A DNA stretch of 37,545 bases from JAGOEF01 sp964511665 (GTDB lineage: Bacteria; Bacteroidota; Bacteroidia; Bacteroidales; ML635J-15): NCBI GenBank assembly GCA_964511665.1, contig CAZEHA010000036.1, forward strand, positions 1 through 37,545, in the 5' to 3' direction. A program made the translations under genes and the position numbers. This document shows, in pieces, positions 17,676 through 25,412 of this stretch (its first letter is position 1; each line of letters begins with the position of its first letter). The notes beneath the pieces are model-generated. The model did not search any database, was not told the origin of the DNA, and saw only the letters and a list, made by a program, of their open reading frames with translations.

Positions 17676-18365
17676 ATGAAAACAAAAAAAACAACAAGAG
17701 CCGATCTCGAAAACAAGAAGACGCTCTTTCTGCAAATCGGACTGGTGCTTGCCTTAAGCATTGTGTTTTACAGTTTCGAGCGCGAAAGTATATCGGCCGA
17801 CAAACTGGCTTACGGATATAAAACAGTGGAGATTATCGACGAAATAATACCTATTACCATTCCGGAGCCACCCAAACCGGAAATAACGCCTCCTGATGCA
17901 CCTGTGGTAATCGAAAATATCATCGAAATTGCCAACGACAGCAACAACGAAGACAATGTTGATGATTTGAACAACGACGAAACCAACAAACCGGTAAACC
18001 CTACAATATACACTTTTGAGCCCGACACCAATACCGACATCGAAGAGGTGATACCCTTTGTTGAAGTACACGAAAAACCCATGTTTCCGGGAGGAGAAAA
18101 CGAAATGTTACGCTTTTTGTCGTCGAACACCACATATCCCATACCGGCAAAAGAAAACAACATAGAAGGAACCGTGTATATTAGTTTTGTGATCGGAAAA
18201 GATGGCTCAGTGAGTAATGTAAGTGTAGCCAGGGGTATTCATCCTTCGCTCGACAACGAAGCCCTGCGCGTTGTAGCTAAAATGCCCGCCTGGACACCCG
18301 GTAAACAAAGAGAAATACCGGTTGCAGTAAGCTACGTGATACCCATAAAGTTTAAATTGTACTAA
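17676..18365 (+). CDS. TonB family energy transducer, copy 1
   Basis: 229 residues. A short cytoplasmic start with RADLENKKTLFLQIG is followed by one membrane helix (about 22-38), a proline- and acid-rich periplasmic linker (PEPPKPEITPPDAP, then Asn/Asp-rich), and a C-terminal TonB domain from about 135 (EKPMFPGGENEMLRFL ... PIKFKLY). It would pass proton-motive-force energy to TonB-dependent outer-membrane receptors. The ADLEnkKxLFlQiGL start is characteristic of Bacteroidota TonB proteins. A close paralogue follows 151 bases downstream. The 249-base region upstream holds no gene and no clear full promoter that I can see. Confidence 0.88.
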   Translation: MKTKKTTRADLENKKTLFLQIGLVLALSIVFYSFERESISADKLAYGYKTVEIIDEIIPITIPEPPKPEITPPDAPVVIENIIEIANDSNNEDNVDDLNNDETNKPVNPTIYTFEPDTNTDIEEVIPFVEVHEKPMFPGGENEMLRFLSSNTTYPIPAKENNIEGTVYISFVIGKDGSVSNVSVARGIHPSLDNEALRVVAKMPAWTPGKQREIPVAVSYVIPIKFKLY

Positions 18366-18463
18366 CACGAAGCAACAATAGAACCAAACGAAAGTTATTA
18401 ACAGATGATAATTGCAAAAAATATAATAATAGCAACGATCACACGTTATTTATGTAAAAATAT

Positions 18464-18495
18464 TTTGAAGTGTTAAATAAATAATTGTACTTTTA
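18464..18495 (+). promoter_or_regulatory. Promoter of the second tonB gene
   Basis: TTTG at 18464-18467, 20 bases, then TACTTTTA at 18488-18495 (7 of 8 match to TAnnTTTG). It ends 21 bases before the ATG at 18517, so copy 2 is likely to be transcribed on its own. Confidence 0.65.
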
Positions 18496-18516
18496 CACAC
18501 TAAATTTTTTAAAGCT

Positions 18517-19212
18517 ATGCAAATTAAGAAATCACCGAAAGCCGACCTTGAAAAGCACAAGATGACTTTCATACAACTGGGCCTAGTGGTGGCTCTTGCC
18601 GTTGTTCTTGCAGCCTTTGAATGGGGCCATAGTGAAACAAATACAAACAGTCTTGGCGACCTTGGCGTTGAAGATGTTATGGAAGAAGAAATAGAAAATA
18701 CGTTTCGCGATGAAACACCTCCCCCACCCGAACCGGAACCCGAACCCGAGCAAGAAGTAGTAGAGGAATTAAACATTGTGGAAGATGATGCCGATGTTGA
18801 CGACAGTTTCGATTTCGACTCGGAATCCTCAGAAAAAGATAAATCGAGTACCACAATATCAAACTTTCACGAGGAAGTGGAAGAAGAAGTGGAACCCATC
18901 TCTTTTGCCGTGGTTGAAGAGAAACCAACTTTTCCGGGTGGAGAGGCTGCCCTGCTAAGATTTATTGCCGAAAACACCAAATATCCCGAAATTGCTAAAG
19001 AAAACGGTATTCAGGGTCGTGTGTTTGTTCAGTTTGTAATTGCAGCCGACGGCAGCGTTGTTAAGGTAAGTCTTGCGCGTGGCGTTGACCCGTATCTTGA
19101 CAACGAAGCCCTCAGGGTTGTGAAAATACTTCCCAAATGGTCTCCCGGTAAACAACGTGGAAAGGCTGTGCCCGTTACCTACGTAATTCCTATCAACTTT
19201 AAGCTGTACTAA
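18517..19212 (+). CDS. TonB family energy transducer, copy 2
   Basis: 231 residues with the same architecture as copy 1: KADLEKHKMTFIQLGL start, one membrane helix (about 20-36), linker, and C-terminal TonB domain from about 135 (EKPTFPGGEAALLRFI ... PINFKLY). The two TonB domains are clearly paralogous. The linker differs: it begins PPPPEPEPEPEQ and is then strongly acidic with Ser/Asp-rich stretches, where copy 1 is Asn-rich. It has its own promoter and a strong terminator after it. The two copies may serve different receptors, which is inference. Confidence 0.9.
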   Translation: MQIKKSPKADLEKHKMTFIQLGLVVALAVVLAAFEWGHSETNTNSLGDLGVEDVMEEEIENTFRDETPPPPEPEPEPEQEVVEELNIVEDDADVDDSFDFDSESSEKDKSSTTISNFHEEVEEEVEPISFAVVEEKPTFPGGEAALLRFIAENTKYPEIAKENGIQGRVFVQFVIAADGSVVKVSLARGVDPYLDNEALRVVKILPKWSPGKQRGKAVPVTYVIPINFKLY

Positions 19213-19234
19213 TATAAAACAACCAATACTTGCT

Positions 19235-19267
19235 AAACCCCGATATCATGGTGTCGGGGTTTTTTTT
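19235..19267 (+). terminator. Rho-independent terminator after tonB copy 2
   Basis: Perfect 9-bp stem AAACCCCGA / TCGGGGTTT (19235-19243 with 19254-19262), 10-base loop, and the T-run continues to 19267. It ends only 5 bases before the hflX ATG, so hflX would need a promoter overlapping it or some read-through. Confidence 0.88.
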
Positions 19268-19272
19268 GAAAT

Positions 19273-20394
19273 ATGAAGAACCCTAACACATTGCACAAAG
19301 CCGTTTTGATTGCCTGGTACGGAGCCGAACAAAGCCGCGAAAAAACCCTGGAACATCTCGACGAATTAAGCTTTTTGGCCGAAACAGCAGGTATTGAAAC
19401 TGTAAAAGTATTTACACAAAAGCTTATCTGTCCCAGTGCAACCTACTATATCGGAAAAGGCAAACTTGAAGAAATAGTTGAGTTTGTTAAAGAAAACAAC
19501 ATCGAATTTGCCATTTTCGACGATGAATTAAGCCCAACACAACTCAGAAATATCGAGAAAACTCTCGAAATACGCATTCTCGACCGCACCCATCTTATAC
19601 TCGATATTTTTGCCATCAGGGCCCAAACATCCTATGCTAAAACTCAGGTTGAACTGGCACAGTATCAGTACTTACTTCCTCGCCTTACCCGAATGTGGAC
19701 CCATCTCGAACGCCAACGTGGCGGTATCGGTATGCGTGGACCCGGTGAAACCGAAATAGAAACCGACAGGCGGGTTATCCGTGACAGAATAGCACTTCTG
19801 AAGGAGCAGCTGAAGCAAATCGACAAGCAAATGCTGGTGCAGCGTAAAAACCGTTCTAAAATCATCAGGGTGGCTCTGGTAGGATATACCAATGCCGGTA
19901 AATCGACCCTGATGAATGTAATCAGTAAATCGGATGTGTTTGCCGAGAATAAATTGTTTGCTACGCTCGATACAACCACCCGAAAAGTGGTAATCGACAA
20001 CCTGCCCTTTTTACTTTCCGACACAGTGGGTTTTATCAGAAAGTTACCTCATCAACTGGTAGAATCGTTTAAATCAACCCTCGACGAAACCCGAGAGGCT
20101 GATATTCTGATACATGTTGCCGATGTTTCGCACCCGGCCTGTATCAATCATATAGAAACAGTAAACGAAACCCTGAAGGAACTGGGGGTAAACGAAAAAC
20201 CCTGTGTTTTGGTGCTGAATAAATGCGATATAGCCCGCAGCGAAGAATGGGTTAACTTCGCTGCACTCGAAATGAACAATCAGCATTTGATAATATCGGC
20301 AAAAACCGGCGAGAACATTGCATTATTGAAAGATACCATTTTTAATCTTGTGAAAAAAGCCCACTTCGAACGATATCCCTACAATAGTATATAA
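19273..20394 (+). CDS. hflX: Ribosome-associated GTPase HflX
   Basis: 373 residues. The N-terminal HflX domain (about 1-195) includes YYIGKGKLEEI at 58-68, DRTHLILDIFA at 104-114 and the glycine-rich RQRGGIGMRGPGETEIE at 147-163. The Obg-like G domain has the P-loop GYTNAGKST at 204-212, DTVGF at 250-254 and NKCD at 316-319. HflX rescues and splits stalled or heat-damaged 70S ribosomes. The C-terminus is short, as in many Bacteroidota members. It is the last gene before the repeat block. Confidence 0.95.
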   Translation: MKNPNTLHKAVLIAWYGAEQSREKTLEHLDELSFLAETAGIETVKVFTQKLICPSATYYIGKGKLEEIVEFVKENNIEFAIFDDELSPTQLRNIEKTLEIRILDRTHLILDIFAIRAQTSYAKTQVELAQYQYLLPRLTRMWTHLERQRGGIGMRGPGETEIETDRRVIRDRIALLKEQLKQIDKQMLVQRKNRSKIIRVALVGYTNAGKSTLMNVISKSDVFAENKLFATLDTTTRKVVIDNLPFLLSDTVGFIRKLPHQLVESFKSTLDETREADILIHVADVSHPACINHIETVNETLKELGVNEKPCVLVLNKCDIARSEEWVNFAALEMNNQHLIISAKTGENIALLKDTIFNLVKKAHFERYPYNSI

Positions 20395-20642
20395 TCGCAA
20401 CCGGAGTGTACTGTTGTTTTTTTCATGTGAAGCATCTGTTAGGCTTGCTTGTAATTCAGTTATAAATATGCCTTCTCATACAAAGCCTGTAAGAATTGGA
20501 AGAGTATGTATGAATTGGCATTGAGATGATTTTTTGTTCAAATGTAGGGGAATGGGGATGAAAAGCAAAATTTTGGGGGATTTTTTTTGGGTAGGAGACA
20601 GAAGTGTGCATTTCGCTGGGCGAAAACAATGTTTAAACCATA
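20395..20642. other. Intergenic stretch before the hairpin block
   Basis: About 250 bases with no gene I can support. It contains T-runs (near 20418 and 20581) and a G-rich stretch (about 20546-20590). A weak stem (CAAC...GTTG) before the T-run at about 20418 could serve as an hflX terminator, but the pairing is too poor to call it. Confidence 0.5.
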
Positions 20643-20795
20643 CATCCGAGTTCTCTGCGAGTGACTCGGATGGGGGCACTTCGAGAGCCTCAGTGCCCGA
20701 ATGCGCGAGAACCTCAGCAACCAAGGCTTGCTACATATGCTGCTGAAAACGCATTGCAAATGCGAAGATAGATACCCCCGCGTTGCAAACGCGGG
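20643..20795. repeat. Cluster of four short perfect inverted repeats
   Basis: Four hairpins in 150 bases: CATCCGAGT/ACTCGGATG (20643-20651 with 20664-20672), GGGCACT/AGTGCCC (20674-20680 with 20692-20698), CGCATT-GCA-AATGCG (20750-20764) and CCCGCGTT-GCA-AACGCGGG (20777-20795). The last two share the TTGCAAA centre while their arms differ. Open frames across this stretch on both strands look like by-products of the repeats, with no recognisable protein. Confidence 0.85.
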
Positions 20796-20810
20796 CGAGT
20801 ATGTGACATT

Positions 20811-21197
20811 CGGACTTCGAGTGATTTCCGACCCCAAGGGAGGAAATAGTATCGAGAAGTCCGTTGTACAACGCTTCTCTGAAACATTATCATTCTACGG
20901 GCACCTCGGTACTATTCGCTCAATGGAGCGAATCACTCGGTGTCCGGAATCCACCGGACTTCGAGTGATTTCCGACCCCAAGGGAGGAAATAGTATCGAG
21001 AAGTCCGTTGTACAACGCTTCTCTGAAACATTATCATTCTACGGGCACCTCGGTACTATTCGCTCAATGGAGCGAATCACTCGGTGTCCGGTATTAAATC
21101 GAGAAGTCAGTTCTACAGTGCTTCTTTGAAACATTGTTACTCTACGGGCACCTCGGTACTATTCGCTCAATGGAGCGAATCACTCGGTGTCCGGAAT
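20811..21197. repeat. 144-bp tandem repeat, two full copies plus a diverged partial third
   Basis: Copy 1 is 20811-20954 and copy 2 starts at 20955; by eye they are identical for the first 137 bases. A third, diverged copy of the last ~100 bases runs 21098-21197 and ends 10 bases before the birA stop. Each full unit holds an outer pair CGGACTTC/GAAGTCCG (20811-20818 with 20856-20863) enclosing ATTTCC/GGAAAT, a 12-base palindrome CGTTGTACAACG (20862-20873), and ATTCGCTC-AATG-GAGCGAAT (20914-20933), which is also intact in the third copy. The frame running through it on the plus strand only translates the repeat and is not considered a gene. Confidence 0.92.
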
Positions 21198-21207
21198 CGG
21201 TCGGGCA

Positions 21208-21927
21208 TTACAACACCCATTCAATTTCTTTGAACGAAAAATAGGCTGTGCGGCGGTTCGGCATTATCAGCATAAGCCGTCCTTGATTGTCGACACCTGC
21301 ATTAATGGCGGTAAATACAATTCCATTGTGCCTGAATTGCAATTTTTGGTTGATGGCAAACAGGTGTTTTATGTAGTGTTGTTTTACTTGAAATCTATCA
21401 TAATACCATTCTTTTCTGAAACACTCCATAAACTTTTCGAGTTCGGTGTTGGTACTATAGTCGCCGGGGTTTTCGAGATAAACCGATGTTGCTGTTTGCT
21501 GCAAACCCAGTGGAAACACCGAAGCATTCAGGTTAATTCCAATGCCCACAATGCTGGTTGAAATATGCTGCTGCAAAATGGTGTTTTCGATAAGAATTCC
21601 AGAAATTTTTTTTGTTCCCACCAAAATATCGTTTGGCCATTTAATACGTGCTTTTATGCCTCGAGTAAGCAAGTATTCTACAACAGCCACCGAGGCCCTT
21701 TGATTGATTTCGAAAAACTGAGTGGCCTTCAGTTTTTGGTGAAAACAAATTATCGAAAACAACAAGTTCTCGCCCTCCAGACTATACCAAATATTACCGC
21801 GCTGTCCACGCCCCAGAGTTTGAAAACCGGCTTGCACCACATCCATATCGGCAACAGCTCCGGCAGCCATAAGCCTTCCTGCTTCCAAATTGGTAGAATC
21901 GATGCTATCGCGATAAAATATTGCCAT
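21208..21927 (-). CDS. birA: Biotin--[acetyl-CoA-carboxylase] ligase
   Basis: 239 residues. It makes biotinyl-AMP and transfers biotin to the carboxyl-carrier lysine of acetyl-CoA carboxylase and similar enzymes. Motifs: DSTN near the N-terminus (10-13), the biotin loop TLGRGQRGNIW at about 37-47, and KWPNDILV around 98-105. There is no N-terminal helix-turn-helix, so it is a catalytic-only (class I) BirA that does not act as a repressor. Its stop lies just beside the repeat array. A terminator for the upstream gene sits immediately before its start. Confidence 0.95.
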   Translation of the reverse strand: MAIFYRDSIDSTNLEAGRLMAAGAVADMDVVQAGFQTLGRGQRGNIWYSLEGENLLFSIICFHQKLKATQFFEINQRASVAVVEYLLTRGIKARIKWPNDILVGTKKISGILIENTILQQHISTSIVGIGINLNASVFPLGLQQTATSVYLENPGDYSTNTELEKFMECFRKEWYYDRFQVKQHYIKHLFAINQKLQFRHNGIVFTAINAGVDNQGRLMLIMPNRRTAYFSFKEIEWVL

Positions 21928-21933
21928 AATACT

Positions 21934-21965
21934 AAAAAATGAGCCGTACTTTCGGGGTACAGCTC
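21934..21965 (-). terminator. Rho-independent terminator of the beta-barrel gene
   Basis: On the minus strand GAGCTGTAC-loop-GTACGGCTC (complement of 21941-21965, one G:U pair) is followed by A and six T's. It lies 22 bases after the beta-barrel gene stop and 14 bases before the birA start. Confidence 0.8.
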
Positions 21966-21986
21966 ATCAAGCTTTTTTTATTTACA

Positions 21987-22760
21987 CTACTCTATCCTGT
22001 ATTTTAAACCAATTTTAAAACCTCCGATAAGGGGATTGGTATGAAAACGGTCTTTTTCGTTGATATCGTTGTGATTGCTGGGTACATAGTTGCTGTCGAT
22101 ATTAAATCCAAGTCCGTTAATACCTTCCATGTCGGTAAGAATATACTGAAACCTGACACCAAAATTCAGCGCCAAGCGGTCTTCCCACAAGTCGATATCA
22201 GATCCAAAACCCAAAGCTACCCCAAAACCATTTTTGCGAAACTTTTCCTGAACTTCGATGGTGCCTTCGGGTACAAAAGTATGGTATAATACTAAATCTT
22301 TATACCAATAGGATGTAATTATTCCATGAGGATCGTTAAAATCCTGAGTGTAGCTAACAGCATTTACAATTTGGAACACCCCACCCATTTCGAAATACGA
22401 TTTTTCGCCAAAGCGAATCATGAGCGGAATATCGATGGTGTTCATTTGTATCCTGGAATTGTAGGTATTGTAATTATCTGTTAACCAAATATTTAACCTA
22501 CCTGTATATTTTTGCACCACCTTGCTGAAATTCACATCCACTTCAACACCCACATTATCGATAAAGTTATAGCCCAACACCAGTCCGTAGTAATGCCCAA
22601 ACGAAGGTACAATATCCTGCCCGGCACCATCGTCGAACACCTGTGGATTCATAAGCCATGTGGAATTGTAGGCAAAATTCAAGCCGGCAAAGGCTCCTTT
22701 TTGAGCATATAAACCGGTAGTAATTGCAGCTATGGCAACCAATAAAAACAGCTTTTTCAT
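21987..22760 (-). CDS. Outer-membrane beta-barrel protein (OMP_b-brl / PorT-like)
   Basis: 257 residues. A clean signal peptide (KKLFLLVAIAAITTGLYAQ, cut after residue ~19) is followed by GAFAGLNFAYNS and alternating hydrophobic strands typical of an 8-stranded barrel: GLVLGYNFIDNVGVEVDVNFS, PLMIRFGEKSYFEMGGVF, LNFGVRFQYILTDM and a C-terminal FKIGLKYRIE. The pattern matches the Bacteroidota 'outer membrane protein beta-barrel domain' family. The specific function is unknown. It follows the PagL-like gene by 45 bases and ends with a terminator. Confidence 0.8.
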   Translation of the reverse strand: MKKLFLLVAIAAITTGLYAQKGAFAGLNFAYNSTWLMNPQVFDDGAGQDIVPSFGHYYGLVLGYNFIDNVGVEVDVNFSKVVQKYTGRLNIWLTDNYNTYNSRIQMNTIDIPLMIRFGEKSYFEMGGVFQIVNAVSYTQDFNDPHGIITSYWYKDLVLYHTFVPEGTIEVQEKFRKNGFGVALGFGSDIDLWEDRLALNFGVRFQYILTDMEGINGLGFNIDSNYVPSNHNDINEKDRFHTNPLIGGFKIGLKYRIE

Positions 22761-22805
22761 AAAATAAAAGTTTTAAGTTTCGATTTCAAAAATACATTAA
22801 TTTTA

Positions 22806-23963
22806 TCAGAATGCAAATCCAACGGCACATTCAATAAAATCGGCCTGTGCATAGTTCGATTTAATATACACACCCAATATCATGTCGAAAGGACTGCCTG
22901 TATGTGGAAACAAGTGATATTGAAGACCCAGTTTATTGCTGTTGAACGATTTCACTGTTTCGTCGAAACTCAGTGTATTGTCGTAAAACAAGGCGTATTT
23001 TCGATAGAATGGTTTGTATAAATCGAGGCCTACTTCAACATACAAGCCTATTCTTCCGAACAGAAATTCGTGTGAGCCGAAAAACGTAATCATACAGCTT
23101 TCGTAGAACAGAGTTTTGAAGCTGTGTGTTTCCTGATCAAGCATAAAGCGGTAGTAACTTTCGTAATACGTAAAATTTACTCCAAAATTCAGAAACGAAA
23201 CCGGAGAATAGTTGTGTGCCAGGGCAATGGTAATTAAATGATTGGTGTACACCGGTCCACCATAGGGTTTTGTTGATTCTCCAAACTGATGAAAACCAAC
23301 ACCGTATCGCAACAGGGCTTTCGACTTTGCATTTTCGAAACTGGATTTGCCTTTGGGTTGATATTTGGGTTCCTCGTTAAACCAATAGTGTGTTCCTACA
23401 AACACATAGGGCATATTCAATCCGATATTGGGCAGTTTTATATGGCCATTAGAGCAATGAAGCATTCCGGCTTGTAGTGTTCCCGACAGCTTTGTATTGA
23501 ATTTATAACGAAACAATAATTCGCCTGTGGCAGCTGCGGTCAGATGCGAACCAATGAGCTTGTTGTATGGATTTTTTTCGGGGTGATAAATACTGCTGAA
23601 CAAGGCTAAACCCAATCCTCCCGATAAGCGCATTTCGAATTTCTTTTTTTCTTTAATAATAAACGAAACTTCGGGGTAAAGCGCCAATAAACCTCCCATT
23701 GCTTCATGGGCATTGTATGAAGCAAAAAGTGTTGCCGATATATACGGAAAATTATAGTTTTTGTGCCAAGATCTGGCATCGGTGAAGCGTTGTCCGATGT
23801 TCAGCTTAACATTGTAGTTGGCCCCGTAATCGGGCAATTTCGAATAGCCGGGTGCAATATACGATACTCCCGCATTTGCACTACAGAAACCATCGTGTTG
23901 CGAAAAAGCATTCATCGAAACAAATAGAACTAATATTAAAACTAATGCAATAGTTTTATTCAT
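22806..23963 (-). CDS. PagL-like lipid A deacylase / acyloxyacyl hydrolase family protein
   Basis: 385 residues with a signal peptide (cut near AFSQ, residue ~22) and beta-strand-rich body. LHCSNGHIKLPNIGLN at 168-183 matches the PagL active-site phrase (H-x-S-N ... PN.G); His169 and Ser171 are the expected catalytic pair. PagL removes the 3-O-linked acyl chain of lipid A in the outer membrane. It is about twice the length of proteobacterial PagL: the C-terminal ~190 residues form further barrel-like strands seen in Bacteroidota versions. It lies 14 bases after nadA on the same strand. The family is likely; activity on lipid A is inferred. Confidence 0.75.
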   Translation of the reverse strand: MNKTIALVLILVLFVSMNAFSQHDGFCSANAGVSYIAPGYSKLPDYGANYNVKLNIGQRFTDARSWHKNYNFPYISATLFASYNAHEAMGGLLALYPEVSFIIKEKKKFEMRLSGGLGLALFSSIYHPEKNPYNKLIGSHLTAAATGELLFRYKFNTKLSGTLQAGMLHCSNGHIKLPNIGLNMPYVFVGTHYWFNEEPKYQPKGKSSFENAKSKALLRYGVGFHQFGESTKPYGGPVYTNHLITIALAHNYSPVSFLNFGVNFTYYESYYRFMLDQETHSFKTLFYESCMITFFGSHEFLFGRIGLYVEVGLDLYKPFYRKYALFYDNTLSFDETVKSFNSNKLGLQYHLFPHTGSPFDMILGVYIKSNYAQADFIECAVGFAF

Positions 23964-23977
23964 AGCCTTAATTTTAG

Positions 23978-24916
23978 CTATACCGATAAATCGAGCATAC
24001 GTTGAATGGCTTTACGTGCTTTTAGTGCAATATCTTTATCTACGTGTACCTCATGAATTTCTTCGCTAAGGCATCGGTATAGTTTTTCTACCGTATTCAG
24101 TTTCATGTAGCTGCAATCATTGCAACCACAGGTACTGTCGATACCCGGAACCGGAATAAACAATTTATTGCTGCACAATTTTTTCATTTGGTGTAATATT
24201 CCCGATTCGGTGGCAACAATAAATACTGAGTTAGTACTGTTGATGGCATATTTTAGTAAAGCCGAAGTTGAACCTATAAAATCGGCAAGCATACGCACCG
24301 GAGCTTCGCATTCGGGATGTGCAAGCACTACAGCTTCAGGATGCTGTTTTTTAAGCGCTATAACAGCTTCGAGGCTAAATTGCTCGTGCACATGACAAGC
24401 ACCGTTAAACAGCACCATATTACGTCCTGTAACCGAGTTGATATAGTTTCCGAGATTGCGATCGGGAGCAAACACAATTTTTTCGTCGACAGGTAAAGAA
24501 TTCACAATTTTATGAGCATTCGACGAGGTAACTGTAATATCCGACATGGCTTTAATTTCGGCGGTGGTGTTCACATATGTTATTACCGTGTGCCCGGGAT
24601 AGTTTTCGAGAAATTTTTTAAAAACCTCGGCATTGCAACTATCGGCCAACGAACATCCTGCCTGTATATCGGGTATCAATACTTTTTTATCGGGTGAAAG
24701 AATTTTGGCTGTTTCAGCCATAAAATATACTCCCAAAAACACAATAATATCGGCATTGGTACGTGCTGCTTCCTGCGATAACTGAAGGCTGTCGCCAACA
24801 AAATCGGAAATATCCTGCAACTCACCGTCGATGTAAAAGTGCCCCAGCACTACTGCATTTTTTTCGGCTTTCAGTTTTTGAATAGCACGTATTTGAATGT
24901 CTGAAATTGAAATCAT
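23978..24916 (-). CDS. nadA: Quinolinate synthase A
   Basis: 312 residues. A [4Fe-4S] enzyme that condenses iminoaspartate with dihydroxyacetone phosphate to quinolinate in NAD synthesis. Start region LGHFYIDGELQDISDFVGDSLQLS at 24-47 has the conserved H-Y and D-S-L. Likely cluster cysteines are Cys88 (GCSLADSC), Cys174 (NGACHVHE) and Cys268 in the CGCNDC group. The family length fits. NadB is not in the window. Upstream is a long AT-rich gap. Confidence 0.95.
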   Translation of the reverse strand: MISISDIQIRAIQKLKAEKNAVVLGHFYIDGELQDISDFVGDSLQLSQEAARTNADIIVFLGVYFMAETAKILSPDKKVLIPDIQAGCSLADSCNAEVFKKFLENYPGHTVITYVNTTAEIKAMSDITVTSSNAHKIVNSLPVDEKIVFAPDRNLGNYINSVTGRNMVLFNGACHVHEQFSLEAVIALKKQHPEAVVLAHPECEAPVRMLADFIGSTSALLKYAINSTNSVFIVATESGILHQMKKLCSNKLFIPVPGIDSTCGCNDCSYMKLNTVEKLYRCLSEEIHEVHVDKDIALKARKAIQRMLDLSV

Positions 24917-25412
24917 ATCGCTACTACAGTATTATATGTATTTTTTATTTAATTAAATTTAAAAACAACTACTTATTATATGCTGTTAACTTAGTTCAAA
25001 AATAATTGCATACTTTCTTGTAAATGTAACTTATTAAAAGTAATTCACTATTGTTAACACTTAGTATTTAATTTTTAGATTGATTTTTAGTTATTTAAAA
25101 AATTAATGAACAATTGTTAATTACTGAATTCACAGGTAATATTTCATAAAAAAATAGAAGATAAATATTGAAAATGTGTTAACGTAATTTTTATTTATTC
25201 TCATCGATTTTTCTTGCATAATTCAAATCAATCTTCATATAAGAGGTAATTGAATTTTCAAAGAACATTTTGTCAGGAAATATCAGTTGAAATACACAAA
25301 TAGTTTTTAAAGTGGTTAATAAATAAAAGTTTTGTAAATGAATGGCTTAGTGCATTGAAAATATACAATAAATCTGATTTGCAGACAATTAACATATGTT
25401 GATAAGTATAAA
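24917..25412. other. AT-rich intergenic region, 496 bp, with repeated GTTAAC sites
   Basis: No gene or RNA is visible. The palindrome GTTAAC occurs three times (24985-24990, 25053-25058, 25178-25183), and GTTAAT or its complement three more (25116, 25315, 25388). Low complexity makes some recurrence expected. No DnaA-box cluster (TTATCCACA type) was seen. It lies between nadA and the 3' end of tyrS, so any regulation would concern nadA. Confidence 0.6.

Noticed and set aside
20396..20425. Terminator after hflX
   Set aside because: Only a 4-bp stem before a T-run; pairing too weak to call.
20701..21129. Open frame across the tandem repeats (142 codons, plus strand) and the opposite-strand frame at 20538-20837
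   Set aside because: The plus-strand translation simply repeats the 144-bp unit, and neither frame shows a domain, a credible start or protein-like composition. They are by-products of the repeats.
20811..21197. CRISPR array or integron attC sites
   Set aside because: Units are 144 bases, adjacent, without unique spacers of constant length, and no cas genes are present. The attC-type RYYYAAC/GTTRRRY arms and an integrase are not seen.
24917..25412. Chromosomal replication origin in the AT-rich gap
   Set aside because: No cluster of DnaA boxes and no dnaA/dnaN neighbourhood; only AT-richness and GTTAAC repeats.
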